From assembly GCF_000003815.2 (NCBI RefSeq), contig NC_049991.1:20324162-20388161 (forward strand): a DNA stretch of 64,000 nt. The letters run 5' to 3'. Below, piece by piece: positions 1 through 12,256 of this stretch (position 1 is the first letter of the stretch; every line of letters begins with the position of its first letter). Below the pieces are notes generated by a model. That model worked only from the letters and a program-made list of their open reading frames with translations, had not been told where the DNA came from and searched no databases. Source of the stretch: Branchiostoma floridae (lineage: Eukaryota > Chordata > Leptocardii > Amphioxiformes > Branchiostomatidae). Made by a program: the position numbers and the translations under genes.

Positions 1-1373
1 TTTGGTTGACTTTGCTGTAACGACTCGCAGTATTCTGCTGTCAGCTTGATGTCTTCTGTTGTGTCTGACATATTTTTGCGCAGTTAAACCAAGTAATGTA
101 TAGTCAAAATTGCACAAGAAGACCACTTTGGCGACCAATTAAGATAGTTGGTCACCATAGACAGGTTTCTTGATGCTTGTGGCAAACGTTATCTAAGGGA
201 CTACCAAAACGTGGTCATATTGGGCAAGCCATTCTTATGCAGAGGTGGTCTCTTGTACAGGTTTGACTATACGCAAAACAATAATTAGTACCCAGAAACT
301 TTGCTCAACGTTAAGTTTCAGACGAAATCCTGGTCCAAGTTAAATCGCTACATCAGTCCCTGTCAGGGAGTGACTAGGAAGTTTGTTTGCTATCCAAGAC
401 GATATTTTATTACCGGTACCAATACTTGCTACATTATGTCTTTCAGGAAGCTCAGAGAGTTTTACTTCAATTTACTCCACATTATTATTACCCTGTGGAA
501 ACTAATGTTGAGACTTGGTAGTTCTCGTTGTGGTTTTGTGAACATGAAAATTCCAGTGTTTACAAATTGTCATCTCTAACATATATTGATATTGGTTTGT
601 ACCATATGATGACTAGCTAATGTTGAATTTAACGTTATATCAATTCTTCCTATAGTCTTAACGACTAAGATGCAGCTATGGGGTTTTTAAAGTCATATTT
701 AAGATGGAAAGCTGAAATTGTATCTAAAGTAGCTCACTAGCATATTGTATGATGATTTTCAAAACTACTTTTTGACTTGTTTCATTTTCGCTTTGTATGA
801 TTGAACAAGACTGACGATCTACTATTGTATATTATTATAATTATTATCGTACTGAAAACTATATTTTGGTAGAAGTGAAAAGAATACTGCCTCCTTCACG
901 CACTAAAATCTGATGTTGACTATGTCCAAAGTGTAAATGTAAAATTTGTCGATTGTACATGGGAGCGTTAGACTTGCTGTGCTTTGGGCTCCTTTTTGTA
1001 ACTACGGACTGAGGTTCGCTTAAAACCCACACAGATTTAATTTATAATGATGACATCCTCTGATGCAGCGAATTTAGCTTACTCTGCAACGATCTGTTAT
1101 TAGACAGCTCAGTTTTAAAATCCTGTGACATGTACATGGCCTGATATTATGACTTGTGTGGTAGTTTTGGCGAGGTGCTTTTCTATTTTGGTAGCCGAGT
1201 GCAAGCTTTGTTGTGTATTTTTACCCAGTTGTCAGGAGCAGCAAGATTTGTTGTTATAAAGGTCGAAATTAAAAAAAAAAGCACCATGATGTTATCAATA
1301 AACTAACTTTGTGTGGACTATCATTACAACTTGTGTTTTTTTTTTGTCCTCTAGCACTTCACAAAGGTTGATA

Positions 1374-1834
1374 CAGTAGAGGCCGCTTAATTGCACGGCC
1401 TATTTGCCAGTGAATTTCATGCAATTATCCGACTGGTGCAATAATGCAAAGTTATCCAGCTTGGACCACACCGGTTTGGGATTTTAGGATTCCGTGCAGT
1501 TAACAGAATTGTGCGTTAATCCGTTGTGCAATTAAGTGACTTCTACTGTACCTATGTTGAGTTCAGTTGTCACAGGTTGCAGCATCTGTTCTATATATTA
1601 AAGTGGTCACATTTAAATGGATCCATCTACGTATTTGTATAGGCGTTTGGTGGAATAGAAGAATTGACTACAGTAGAAGCCGGTTAATTGCACAACGGAT
1701 TAACACACACTTCTGTTAACAGCAAGGAATCCCAAACCGGTGCGGTCCAGCTAGATAATTTCGCATTATTGCACGAGCCGGATTATTGCATTGAATTTGC
1801 TGGCAAATAGGAAGTGCAATTAAGCGGCTCCTAG
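1374..1834. mobile_element. Inverted pair of pogo/Tigger-like MITEs (U0)
   Basis: MITE A (1374-1548) starts CAGTAGAGGCCGCTTAATTG, ends CTTCTACTG and is flanked by TA on both sides. MITE B (1671 to about 1834) is the same sequence in the opposite orientation and starts CAGTAGAAGCC. TA flanks and CAG...CTG ends are the hallmarks of pogo/Tigger (Tc1/mariner) non-autonomous elements. The pair recurs in every unit, so both insertions predate the amplification. Neither has coding capacity. Confidence 0.7.
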
Positions 1835-1893
1835 AGTAGTACTCTTTTTACATCATGCTTTTTGGAGACCTCGGGTGTTTTGCTTCCTTCTTC

Positions 1894-1925
1894 CTAGTCA
1901 GTCACCGTGTTGCTTGCGTGTGCGG
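1894..1925 (-). pseudogene. Zinc-finger gene C-terminal stub at unit junction U0/U1
   Basis: Read on the minus strand, the last codons spell AHASNTVTD and a TAG stop, identical to the end of the intact zinc-finger gene at 36994. Homology stops at 1925/1926, where the sequence becomes epsin intron. The stub marks the recombination junction of the tandem duplication. Confidence 0.8.
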
Positions 1926-2785
1926 CTAACACAAGTGTTGATATCACTACTGTGTAACCTTCTTGTCTGATTGATGTATTACTCCGCGAGTGGGCATCCT
2001 CAAATAGATCCGAGCCCAAAACTGAACGGCTGCATGGACGCATGTTTTTAGCGGTGAGAAATTCGGTTTTGGCCAGCCGAACTGATATCAAAAGTTCGAT
2101 TGGTGAAAGCTTGCTTGTAACTGAAGAAATCAGCAGGTACAGTTTGACAGCCGCGCGCTAGGTCGGAGGTACACAGTCCTGGGTTCTGAGTGGTGCGGTT
2201 GTACGCTAGCAAGGAAAAAGTGCCTTTTGCTGGGATTGACTAATTGTAGCTTGTAATTGCTATGAACAACAAACCTTTGGATTCTAGTCATTGGCAATTT
2301 TTTTTCTATTATATAGAGTAAATCTGCTCAACAGAGAATGAAAAATCTGCTGACATTTCATGTAGCTTCATTATAAAGGCGACCATGTAAAACAAGAATT
2401 ATAACCTAGAAGTCTATGGGAAGAAGAAACTCATCAATGAGACCTGAAATGAATATGAAAAATATTCATAAAAAAATCAACGATTTGCGCTGGAGCAAAA
2501 AATTGAAAAGGTTTTATAACCGGGCGCCAGCCCGCATTTTTTGGCTGCAGATTACTCCGTCTACCTATTTCCGTTAACATGGTAACGGACGAGTCTACAT
2601 TTCCAAGGGGCGTTATTATTGTTCTTTTTGTTGTATCGTACTCTACTAGATATATAAGCCATTTGAAAGAGGACTAAGGTTCTATAGCTGTTTTTCTTGG
2701 TGTAAACTACTTCCAAGTTATTTTTTTGCTTCTCCGCCTTGTCCCGAACGCGGTCCCCGGCCATCAGCTGCAGTGCTCCTGTTAG

Positions 2786-3350
2786 CAGCACCTCCTTCGA
2801 CGCATTCGGAAACAGCAGCCAGACAGCGAGCAATGACCTAGACGGCTTCGATCTCCTGGGTTCCCGGTCAACGGGTGGCAGTGGCGACCTACTCGGGGGC
2901 GGCGTTTCCTCGCAGAACAACGTTGACGCGTTTAACATGATGGGGCTCGACCAGGGTTTACCCATGCAGCCGGGCGGCAAGCAGAAGACTCCGGAGACGT
3001 TCCTTGGCGAGAACTCGTCCCTGGTGAACCTGGATAACCTGATCAGCCAGCCCGCCGCCCCGCCACCCGTGCTACCGCCGCCGGCGCAACCGGCCGTGAC
3101 AAACCCCTTCCTCGGGATCGCGCCGCCCTCACAACCGCTCTCGCAACCGCCCCCGGCATCCAAGCCGGTCAGCAACCCATTCCAGGCTCAGATGGTCAGA
3201 CCGCCCACTATAAACCAGATGCGCTCGCCGCCCGGACCGCCCGTGCAACCGGGACTGGTAGGACTGGGCGGTGCGGACGGCCTCCCACAACCGCTCCTCC
3301 CCATGGGAACCACAGCACAACCGGCGCAGCCCACCAACCCCTTCTTATGA
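2786..3350 (+). CDS. Epsin, 3'-terminal coding exon, copy 1 (intact)
   Basis: This encodes the C-terminal tail of epsin, the endocytic adaptor that links membrane, AP-2, clathrin and EH-domain proteins. Visible features: an FDAFG/DLLG-rich start, a TPETFLG block followed by the clathrin box LVNLD (3021-3035; vertebrate epsins have LVDLD), then EH-binding NPF motifs at 3102-3110, 3174-3182 and 3336-3344, the last just before the stop. The chosen start follows GTTAG (acceptor AG 2784-2785) after a pyrimidine tract; an acceptor at CCATCAG (ends 2767) is an alternative. There is no ENTH domain or initiator here, so it is a downstream exon. Compared with other copies it has Asp for Gly in NNVDAFN. 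The nearest canonical poly(A) signal noted is about 2.9 kb downstream (6293), implying a very long 3' UTR or a weaker nearer signal. Confidence 0.88.
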
Positions 3351-4737
3351 AACTGTGACTACACTAGCGCTAGCTGTATAAGTGTGCATGGAAGAGGTAC
3401 AAGGTGGTAATTCCGCTCAGCCAAAAAAGGCTCGCAGAAAAATGCGAGGGTGTCGAAACATTTTAAGAGGGGGGGATGCTAGCAAAATGTGACCGCAAAA
3501 AAAACGTCCCTATCATTTCACGTGATCAACTTTCAACTTGTAGGGTCAGACGTTGGCAATTGTACACTAAAGATTTGTAGAAGTGTGAATTGTAGAAAAG
3601 TATGACATAGCCCAGCGTTTCTAGGGGAAAGGTCTGTCAGCTAGTAGAAGTGAATGAAGCATAAGATGTAGACAAGCCCTTGGTATTCTGTGCCCCCTGC
3701 ACATGCGCTGTGTGTTTGTAAATATCTATCGTACAGTTTGGGTCTCGGATGCCGACACGAGAGCTATGGTTCTTGTACTGAGATAGTGTGCTTTGCTTTC
3801 GAGTCTCAAGCCACGATGTTACCGTACCAGTCGACTCCATTTTTGTAAGAAAAGGCGTGAGAAAATGCGACTACAAATGATATCGCAGTCAGTGTGTTTC
3901 AACTACAAAGTGTGTTTCAACAGTTTTGGATGACATACTTTTAGTCTGGACTCGGACAACTCGATTCCGAGACTTAGGGAAGATGAAGGGAAGTGAAACA
4001 CACCATTATGCAGATGGTAGGAATAATGCTTCTAAATTCACAGAGTCTGATGCTATCTGGATATTTTGAAATATGGTTTCGTAGTACATGTAAATTGACA
4101 ATCAGGCTGTGCTAAGTTTGCACAATGCCAGGTGCTTTTAATTCTCATCTTCTCAGTCGCTCCTTGCAGAAATGGACGCACTTTTCCAGCTGATATGTTT
4201 TTTCCAAAATCTTATGCAGCAAACATGTTTCGATGGTTTCTTCTTGCTTGATCTTTTCCATGTTGAGGATACCAACTTTCTGTGTCAATGAGAGGGGGCA
4301 GAATATTTTTGATCACAAGCAATGTTTTACAGGATAATACATAGTTGTAAACTTCTTTTCACAACACTGTTTTACAAACACTCAAAGTACAAATCTTCAG
4401 CAATTGAATCAAGCAGTATGGAAAAACAATGTTTTTTCAATAGCATTTTTACTTGTTTTAACTGTTTTCAGAACAGGCATCAGACAGACTGAATTATATG
4501 TTTTAGCATGTAAGATGTAATATGAAAACTTAAATATTTAACAAAATGTACAAGTCTGCTCATATATCATAACACCCTCACGGCATACCATTTCTTCATA
4601 ACTTGAATGGTGCAAGCTGAAGACTGCTGCAAAAACTGTTTGGACACATTCTAAAGTAGACCCACAAGAAAGGGTGGTAAGCTGACTTGTCTTACTGGAG
4701 ACTCTGCTGTAACTTCCCAGCGAGACTTGATCATCTG

Positions 4738-4985
4738 ACGTGTCTTCTTACCAGTTGTCTTTACTGAACTCGAGTCTGACAGGAGACTTGTTTGACTCTG
4801 TCGTCTCTATCTTTACATTTGTCTTAACTCAAGTCTGTCTCGTCCAACTGGAAACTTGGTAGACTTGTACATTTCATCTTTCCAGTTGTTTTTACTGAAC
4901 TCAAGTCTGAGTCGTCTGACTGGAGACTTTGTCAACTGTGACATTTCTTCTTTACAGTTGTCTCGACTGAATTCGAGTCCAACTC
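4738..4985 (+). repeat. ~66-bp imperfect tandem repeats in the epsin 3' flank
   Basis: Four imperfect copies of a 61-70-bp unit share CAGTTGTCTTTACTGAACTC, GAGTCTGA and a GGAGACTT block. The same array lies at about 10070-10320, 15060-15312, 20090-20330, 29695-29940 and 34870-35128, so it predates the ~5 kb amplification. It would lie in the epsin 3' UTR if the distal AATAAA is used. Confidence 0.7.
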
Positions 4986-6352
4986 TGACTGAAAAATTTG
5001 GTTGACTCTGCTGTAACGACTAGCAGTATTCTGCTGTCAGCTTGATGTCTTCTGTTGTGTCTGACGTATTTTTGCGCAGTTAAACCAAATAATGCAGAGT
5101 CAAAATTGCACAAGAAGACCACTTTGGCGACCAATTAAGATAGTTGGTCACCATAGACAGGTTTCTTAATGCTTGTGGCAAACGTTATCTAAGGGACTAC
5201 CAAAACGTGTTCATATTGGGCAAGCCGTTCTTATGCAGAGGTGGTCTCTTGTACAGGTTTGACTATACGCAAAACAATAGTTGCCCAGAAACTTTGCTCA
5301 ACGTTACGTTTCAGACGAAATCCTGGTCCATGTCAAATTGCTACATAAGTCCATGTTAGGGAGTGACTCGGAAGTTCTTTTGCTATCCAAGACGATATTT
5401 TATTACCGGTACCAATACTTGCTACATTATGTCTTTCAGGAAGCTCAGAGAGTTTTACTTCAATTTAATCCACATTATTATTACCCTGCGGAAACTAATG
5501 TTGAGACTTGGTAGTTTTCGTTGTGGTTTTGTGAACATGAAAATTCCAGTGTTTGCAAATTGTCATCTCTAACATATATTGATATTGGTTTGTACCATAT
5601 GATGACTAGCTAATGTTGAATTTAACGTTATATCAATTCTTCCTATAGTCTTAGCGACTAAGATGCAGCTATGGGGTTTTTAAAGTCATATTTAAGATGG
5701 AAAGCTGAAATTGTATCTAAAGTAGCTCACTAGCATATTGTATGATGATTTTCAAAACTACTTTTTGACTTGTTTCATTTTCACTTTGTATGATTGAACA
5801 AGACTGACGATCTACTATTGTATATTATTATAATTATTATCGTACTGAAAACTATATTTTGGTAGAAGTAAAAAGAATACTGCCTCCTTCACGCACTAAA
5901 ATCTGATGTTGACTATCTCAAAAGTGTAAATGTAAAATTTGTCGATTGTACATGGGAGCGTTAGACTTGCTGTGCTTTGGGCTCCTTTTTGTAACTACGG
6001 ACTGAGGTTCACTTAAAACCCACACAGATTTAATTTATAATGATGACATCCTCTGATGCAAATAACTTGTTCTGCAATGATCAATGATCTGTTGTTAGAC
6101 AGGTCAGTTTTAAAATCCCGTGACATGTACATGGCCTGATATTATGACTTGTGTGGTAGTTTTGGCAATGGGCTTTTCTATTTTGGTAGCCGAGTGCAAG
6201 CTTTGTTGTGTATTTTTACCCAGTTGTCAGGAGCAGCAAGATTTGTTGTTATAAAGGTCGAAATTAAAAAAAATAAGCACCATGATGTTATCAATAAACT
6301 AACTTTGTGTGGACTATCATTATAAGTTGTGTTTTTTTTTGTCCTCTAGCGC

Positions 6353-6800
6353 TATATTGCACAGCCTATTTGCCAGTGAATTTCATGCAATTATCCGACT
6401 GGTGCAATAATGCAAAGTTATCAAGCTGGACCGCACCGGTTTGGGATTTTAGGATTCTGTGCAGTTAACAGAAGTGTGCGTTAATCCGTTGTGCAATTAA
6501 GTGACTTCTACTGTACCTATGTTGAGTTCAGTTGTCACAGGTTGCAGCATCTGTTCTATATATTAAAGTGGTCACATTTAAATGGATCCATCTACGTATT
6601 TGGATAGGCGTTTGGTGGAATAGAAGAATCGCCTACAGTAGAAGCCGGTTAATTGCACAACGGATTAACACACACTTCTGTTAACTGCACGGAATCCCAA
6701 ACCGATGCGGTCCAGCTAGATAATTTCGCATTATTGCACGAGCCGGATAATTGCATGGAATTTGCATGCAAATAGGAAGTGCAATTAAGCGGCTCCTAGA
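6353..6800. mobile_element. Inverted pogo-like MITE pair (U1)
   Basis: This is the same pair as at 1374-1834. MITE A (about 6353-6513) has lost its left terminus: the CTAGC before it is followed directly by internal MITE sequence. MITE B spans 6636 to about 6800. Confidence 0.65.
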
Positions 6801-6858
6801 GTAGTACTCTTTTTACATCATGCTTTTTGGAGACCTCGGGTGTTTTGCTTCCTTCTTC

Positions 6859-6890
6859 CTAGTCAGTCACCGTGTTGCTTGCGTGTGCGG
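6859..6890 (-). pseudogene. Zinc-finger C-terminal stub at junction U1/U2
   Basis: The minus strand encodes AHASNTVTD and a TAG stop. Similarity to the intact gene at 36994 ends at 6890. Confidence 0.8.
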
Positions 6891-7754
6891 CTAACACAAG
6901 TGTTGATATCACTACTGTGTAACCTTCTTGTCTGATTGATGTATTAGTCCGCGAGTGGGCATCCTCAAATAGATCCTAGCCAAAAACTGAACGGCTGCAC
7001 GGACGCATGTTTTTAGCGGTGAGAAATTCGGTTTTGGCCAGCCGAACTGATATCAAAAGTTAGATTGGTGAAAGCTTGCTTGTAACTGAAGAAATCAGCA
7101 GGTAAAGTTTGACAGCCGCGCGCTAGGTCGGAGGTACACAGTCCTGGGTTCTGAGTGGTGCGGTTGTACGCTAGCAAGGAAAAAGTGCCTTTTGCTGGGA
7201 TTGACTAATTGTAGCTTGTAATTGCTATTAACAACAAACCTATGGATTCTAGTCATTGGTAATTTTTTTCTATTATATAGAGTAAATCTGCTCAACAGAG
7301 AATGAAAAATCTGCTGACATTTCATGTAGCTTCATTATAAAGGCGACCATGTAAAACACGAATTATAACCTAGAAGTCTATGGGAAGAAGAAACTCATCA
7401 ATGAGACCTTAAATGAATATGAAAAATATTCATAAAAAAATCAACGATTTGCGCTGGAGCAAAAAATTGAAAAGGTTTTATAACCGGGAGCCAGCCCGCA
7501 TTTTTTGGCTGCAGATTACTCCGTCTACCTATTTCCGTTAACATGGTAACGGACGAGTCTACATTTCCAAGGGGCGTAATTATTGTTATTTTTCTTGTAT
7601 CGTACTCTACTAGATATATAAGCCATTTGAAAGAGGACTAAGGTTCTAAAGCTGTTTTTCTTGGTGTAAAGTACTTCCAAGTTATTTTTTTCCTTCTCCG
7701 CCTTGTCCCGAACGCGGCGCGGTCCCCGGCCATCAGCAGCAGTGCTCCTGTGAG

Positions 7755-8676
7755 CAGCACCTCCTTCGACGCATTCGGAAACAGCAGCCAGACGGCGAGC
7801 AACGACCTAGACGGCTTCGATCTCCTGGGATCGCGGTCCACGGGTGGTAGTGGTGACCTACTCGGGGGTGGCGTTTCCTCGCAGAACAACGTTGGCGCGT
7901 TTAACAGTCAGTCAGTCAGTCAGTCAAGTTTATTGCACAACGATTGTATCAGGTACAATGTATGGCAAGTAACATGTATAACTAGCAACTACGAACTATC
8001 TACATGAGTATACTAATCTAACATAATAGAAAATAAGGCGGCATAGTGTATTTTACATTGTTAAAGCACGACTTCTCTTTTGCATAGCATTATATATATA
8101 TTGGCCTAGGTGGACAGATATGGAGTCGGGACATGATAGTATTACATTGAATATTTCTCTACTTGTATTAGGTAGTGTTGTTCTGTTGTTACACATGGTC
8201 AATAACTTTTTCCTTTCTTCATCATAACAAGGGCATATCATCAGGAAATGGTATTCATCTTCAATACTGTCTTTGCAGATGGGACACATTCTCTTTTCGG
8301 ATGGTATATTTTTGTGACGACCCTTTTCAATTTCTAAACAATGTCCCTGGTGAACCTGGACAACCTGATCAGCCAGCCCGCCGCCCCGCCACCCGTGCTA
8401 CCGCCGCCGGCGCAACCAGCCGTCACGAACCCCTTCCTCGGGATCGCGCCGCCCTCACAACCGCTCTCGCAACCGCCCCCGGCAGCCAAGCCGGTCAGCA
8501 ACCCATTCCAGGCTCAGATGGTCAGACCGCCCACTATAAACCAGATGCGCTCGCCGCCCGGACCGCCCGTGCAGCCGGGACTGGTAGGACTGGGCGGTGC
8601 GGACGGCCTCCCACAACCGCTCCTCCCCATGGGAACCACAGCACAGCCGGCGCAGCCCACCAACCCCTTCTTATGA
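7755..8676 (+). pseudogene. Epsin terminal exon, copy 2 (interrupted)
   Basis: The 5' part (7755-7905) ends at NNVGAFN and the 3' part (8343-8676) resumes at SLVNLDNL. Between them a 437-bp LINE fragment replaces about 81 bp that in copy 1 spans roughly 2937-3017 (MMGLDQG through the TPETFLG block). The clathrin box and all three NPF motifs remain in the 3' part, but the inserted sequence contains stops in the epsin frame, so this copy cannot encode the normal tail. Confidence 0.85.
7906..8342 (-). mobile_element. 5'-truncated LINE fragment inside epsin exon copy 2
   Basis: The minus strand encodes the end of a non-LTR retrotransposon protein: a zinc-knuckle-like CPICKDSIEDEYHFLMICPC motif and a short tail, stop at 8053. 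An AATAAA on the minus strand and a terminal (GACT)5 tail at 7906-7926 form its 3' end. Such C-terminal C-x2-C...H...C motifs are common in CR1/L2-type elements. No target-site duplication is seen; the insertion coincides with an 81-bp deletion of the exon. Confidence 0.8.
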
Positions 8677-11600
8677 AACTGTGACTACGCTAGCGCTAGC
8701 TGTATAAGTGTGCATGGAAGAGGTACAAGGTGGTAATTCCGCTCAGCCAAAAACGCTCGCAGAAAAATGCGAGGGTGTTGAAACATTTTAAGAGGGGGGG
8801 AGGGGGATGCTAGCAAAATGTGACCGCAACAAAAACGTCCCAATCATTTCGCGTGATCAACTTTCAACTAGTAGGGTAAGACGTCGGCAATTGTACACTA
8901 AAGATTTGTAGAAGTGTGAATCGTAGAAAAAGTATGACATAGCCCAGCGTTTCTAGAGGAAAGGTCTGTCAGCTAGTAGAAGTGAATGAAGCATAAGATG
9001 TAGACAAGCCCTTGGTATTCTGTGCCCCCAGCACATGCGCTGTGTGTTTGTAAATATCTATCGTACAGTTTGGGTCTCGGATGCTGAAATGAGAGCTATG
9101 GTTCTTGTACTGAGATAGTGTGCTTTGCTTTCGAGTCTCAACCCACGATGTTACCGTACCAGTCGACTCCATTTTTGTAAGAAAAGGCGTGAGAAAATGC
9201 GACTACAAATGATATCACAGTCAGTGTGTTTCAACTACAAAGTGTGTTTCAACAGTTTTGAATGACATACTTTTAGTCTGGACTTGGACAACTCCATTCC
9301 GAGACTTAGGGAAGATGAAGGGAAGTGAAACACACCATTATGCAGATGGTAGGAATAATGCTTCTAAATTCACAGAGTCTGATGCTAACTGGATATTTTG
9401 AAATATGGTTTCGTAGTACATGTAAATTGACAATCAGGCTGTCCTAAGTTTGCACAATGCCAGGTGCTTTTAATTCTCATCTTCTCAGTCACTCCTTGCA
9501 GAAATGGACGCACTTTTCCAGCTGATATGTTTTTTTCTCCAAAATCTTGTGCAGCGAACATGTTTCAATGGTTTCTTCTTGCTTGATCTTTTCCATGTTG
9601 AGGATACCAACTTTCTGTGTCAGTGAGAGGGGACAGAATATTTTTGATCACAAGCAATGTTTTACAGGATAATACATAGTTGTAAACTTCTTTTCACAAC
9701 ACTGTTTTACAAACACTCAAAGTACAAATCTTCAGCACTTGAATCAAGCAGTATGGAAAAACAATGTTTGTTCAACAGCATTTTTACTTGTTTTAACTGT
9801 CAGAACAGGCATCAGACAGACTGAATTATATGTTTTACCATGTATGATGTAATATGAAAACTTAAATATTTAACAAAATGTACAAGTCTGCTCATATGTT
9901 ATAACACCCTCACGGCATACCATTTCTTCATAACTTAAATGGTGCAAGCTGAAGACTGCTGCAAAATCTGTTTGGACACATTCTAAAGTAGAGCCACAAG
10001 AAAGTGTTGTAAGCTGACTTGTCTTACTGGAGACTCTGCTGTAACTTCCCAGCGAGACTTGATCATCTGACGTGTCTTCTTACCAGTATTTCTTTACTGA
10101 ACTCGAGTCTGACAGGAGACTTGTTTGACTCTGTCGTTTCTATCTTTACATTTGTCTTAACTCAAGTCTGTCTCGTCCAACTGGAAACTTGGTAGACTTG
10201 TACCTTTCTTCTTTCCAGTTGTTTTTACTGAACTCAAGTCTGAGTCGTCTGACTGGAGACTTTGTCAACTGTGACATTTCTTCTTTACAGTTGTCTCGAC
10301 TGAACTCAAGTCCAACTCTGACTGAAAAATTTGGTTGACTCTGCTATAACGACTCGCAGTATTCTGCTGTCAGCTTGATGTCTTCTGTTGTGTCTGACGT
10401 ATTTTTGCGCAGTTAAACCAAATAATGCAGAGTCAAAATTGCACAAGAAGACCACTTTGGCGACCAATTAAGATAGTTGGTCACCATAGACAGGTTTCTT
10501 AATGCTTGTGGCAAACGTTATCTAAGGGACTACCAAAACGTGTTCATATTAGGCAAGCCGTTCTTATGCAGAGGTGGTCTCTTGTACAGGTTTGACTATA
10601 TGCAAAACAATAATTAGTACCCAGAAAGTTTGCTCAATGTTAAGTTTCAGACGAAATCCTGGTCCAAGTTAAATCGCTACATCAGTCCCTGTCAGGGAGT
10701 GACTCGGAAGTTGTTTTGCTATCCAAGACGATATTTTATTACCGGTACCAATACTTGCTACATTATGTCTTTCAGGAAGCTCAGAGAGTTTTACTTCAAT
10801 TTACTCCACATTATTATTACCCTGTGGAAACTAATGTTGAGACTTGGTAGTTTTCGTTGTGGTTTTGTGAACATGAAGATTCCAGTGTTTGCAAATTGTC
10901 ATCTCTAACATATATTGATATTGGTTTGTACCATATGATGACTAGCTAATGTTGAATTTAACGTTATATCAATTCTTCCTATAGTCTTAACGACTAAGAT
11001 GCAGCTATGGGGTTTTTAAAGTCATATTTAAGATGGAAAGCTGAAATTGTATCTAAAGTAGCTCAATAGCATATTGTATGATGATTTTCAAAACTACTTT
11101 TTGACTTGTTTCATTTTCACTTTGTATGATTGAACAAGACTGACGATCTACTTTATTGTATATCATTATAATTATTATCGTACTGAAAACCATATTTTGG
11201 TAGAAGTAAAAAGAATACTGCCTCCTTCACGCACTAAAATCTGATGTTGACTATGTCAAAAGTGTAAATGTAAAATTTGTCGATTGTACATGGGAGCGTT
11301 AGACTTGCTGTGCTTTGGGCTCCTTTTTGTAACTACGGACTGAGGTTCGCTTAAAACCCACACAGATTTAATTTATGATGATGACATCCTCTGATGCAAA
11401 TAACATGTTCTGCAATGATCAATGATCTGTTATTAGACAGCTCAGTTTTAAAATCCTGTGACATGTACATGGCCTAATATTATGACTTGTGTGGTAGTTT
11501 TGGCAAGGGGCTTTTCTATTTTGGTAGCCGAGTGCAAGCTTTGTTGTGTATTTTTACCCAGTTGTCAGGAGCAGCAAGATTTGTTGTTATAAAGGTCGAA

Positions 11601-11707
11601 ATTAAAAAAATAAGCACCATGATGTTATCAATAAACTAACTTTGTGTGGACTATCATTACAACTTGTGTTTTTTTTTTTGTCCGCTACCACTTCACAAAG
11701 GTTGATA

Positions 11708-12167
11708 CAGTAGAGGTCGCTTTATTGCACAGCCTATTTGCCAGTGAATTTCATGCAATTATCCGACTGGTGCAATAATGCAAAGTTATCAAGCTGGACC
11801 GCATCGGTTTGGGATTTTAGGATTCTGTGCAGTTAACAGAAGTGTGCGTTAATCCGTTGTGCAATTAAGTGACTTCTACTGTACCTATGTTGAGTTGTCG
11901 TCACAGGTTGCAGCATCTGTTCTATATATTAAAGTGGTCACATTTCAATGGACCCTTAAAGGTATTTGGATTGGCGTTTGGTGGAATAGAAGAATTGACT
12001 ACAGTAGAAGCCGGTTAATTGCACAACGGATTAACACACACTTCTGTTAACTGCACGGAATCCCAAACCCGTGCGGTCCAGCTAGATAATTTCGCATAAT
12101 TGCACGAGCCGGATAATTGCATGGAATTTGCTGGCAAATAGGAAGTGCAATTAAGCGGCTCCTAGAG
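11708..12167. mobile_element. Inverted pogo-like MITE pair (U2)
   Basis: MITE A spans 11708-11881 and is TA-flanked. MITE B spans 12002 to about 12167 in the opposite orientation. Same insertions as in the other units. Confidence 0.7.
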
Positions 12168-12224
12168 TAGTACTCTTTTTACATCATGCTTTTTGGAGAC
12201 CTCAGGTGTTTTGCTTCCTTCTTC

Positions 12225-12256
12225 CTAGTCAGTCACCGTGTTGCTTGCGTGTGCGG
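12225..12256 (-). pseudogene. Zinc-finger C-terminal stub at junction U2/U3
   Basis: The minus strand encodes AHASNTVTD and a TAG stop, fused at 12256/12257 to epsin-intron sequence. Confidence 0.8.

Larger units (their letters stand above)
1..1925 (+). repeat. Tail of tandem unit U0 (3' flank of an epsin terminal exon)
   Basis: This segment matches the 3' part of every later unit: 4997-6890, 10330-12256, 15321-17246, 20338-22259 and 35134-37025. The epsin exon belonging to it would lie left of the window. It holds an AATAAA at 1297-1302, a MITE pair and a zinc-finger stub at its right edge. The short frame at 301-579 recurs in other copies but resembles no known protein and has no independent support as a gene. 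Confidence 0.9.
1926..6890 (+). repeat. Tandem duplication unit U1
   Basis: This 4965-bp unit runs from the epsin-intron side of the junction to the zinc-finger stub. Order: intron end, epsin terminal exon (2786-3350), 3' flank, ~66-bp repeats (4738-4985), AATAAA (6293-6298), MITE pair, stub. Its tail from about 4952 is near identical to that of U4 (from 20293). Confidence 0.9.
6891..12256 (+). repeat. Tandem duplication unit U2
   Basis: This 5366-bp unit is longer than U1 because a LINE fragment replaces part of the epsin exon. AATAAA lies at 11630-11635. Its tail is near identical to that of U3; for example the 63-residue frames at 11859 and 16849 are identical. Confidence 0.9.

Noticed and set aside
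301-579. Small recurrent protein (92 residues, again at 10630 and 15621, variants at 5363, 20704, 30283 and 35281)
   Set aside because: It recurs only because the whole unit is repeated. Start and length vary between units, and no motif or codon pattern supports a gene.
3637-3840. 67-residue minus-strand frame repeated in every unit
   Set aside because: Conserved only as part of the 3' flank; differences between units include non-synonymous changes and no domain is seen.
8175-8684. A 169-codon + strand frame spanning the LINE and epsin exon 2
   Set aside because: It is an out-of-frame reading of the epsin exon fused to antisense LINE sequence; the true epsin frame is the one ending NPFL at 8676.
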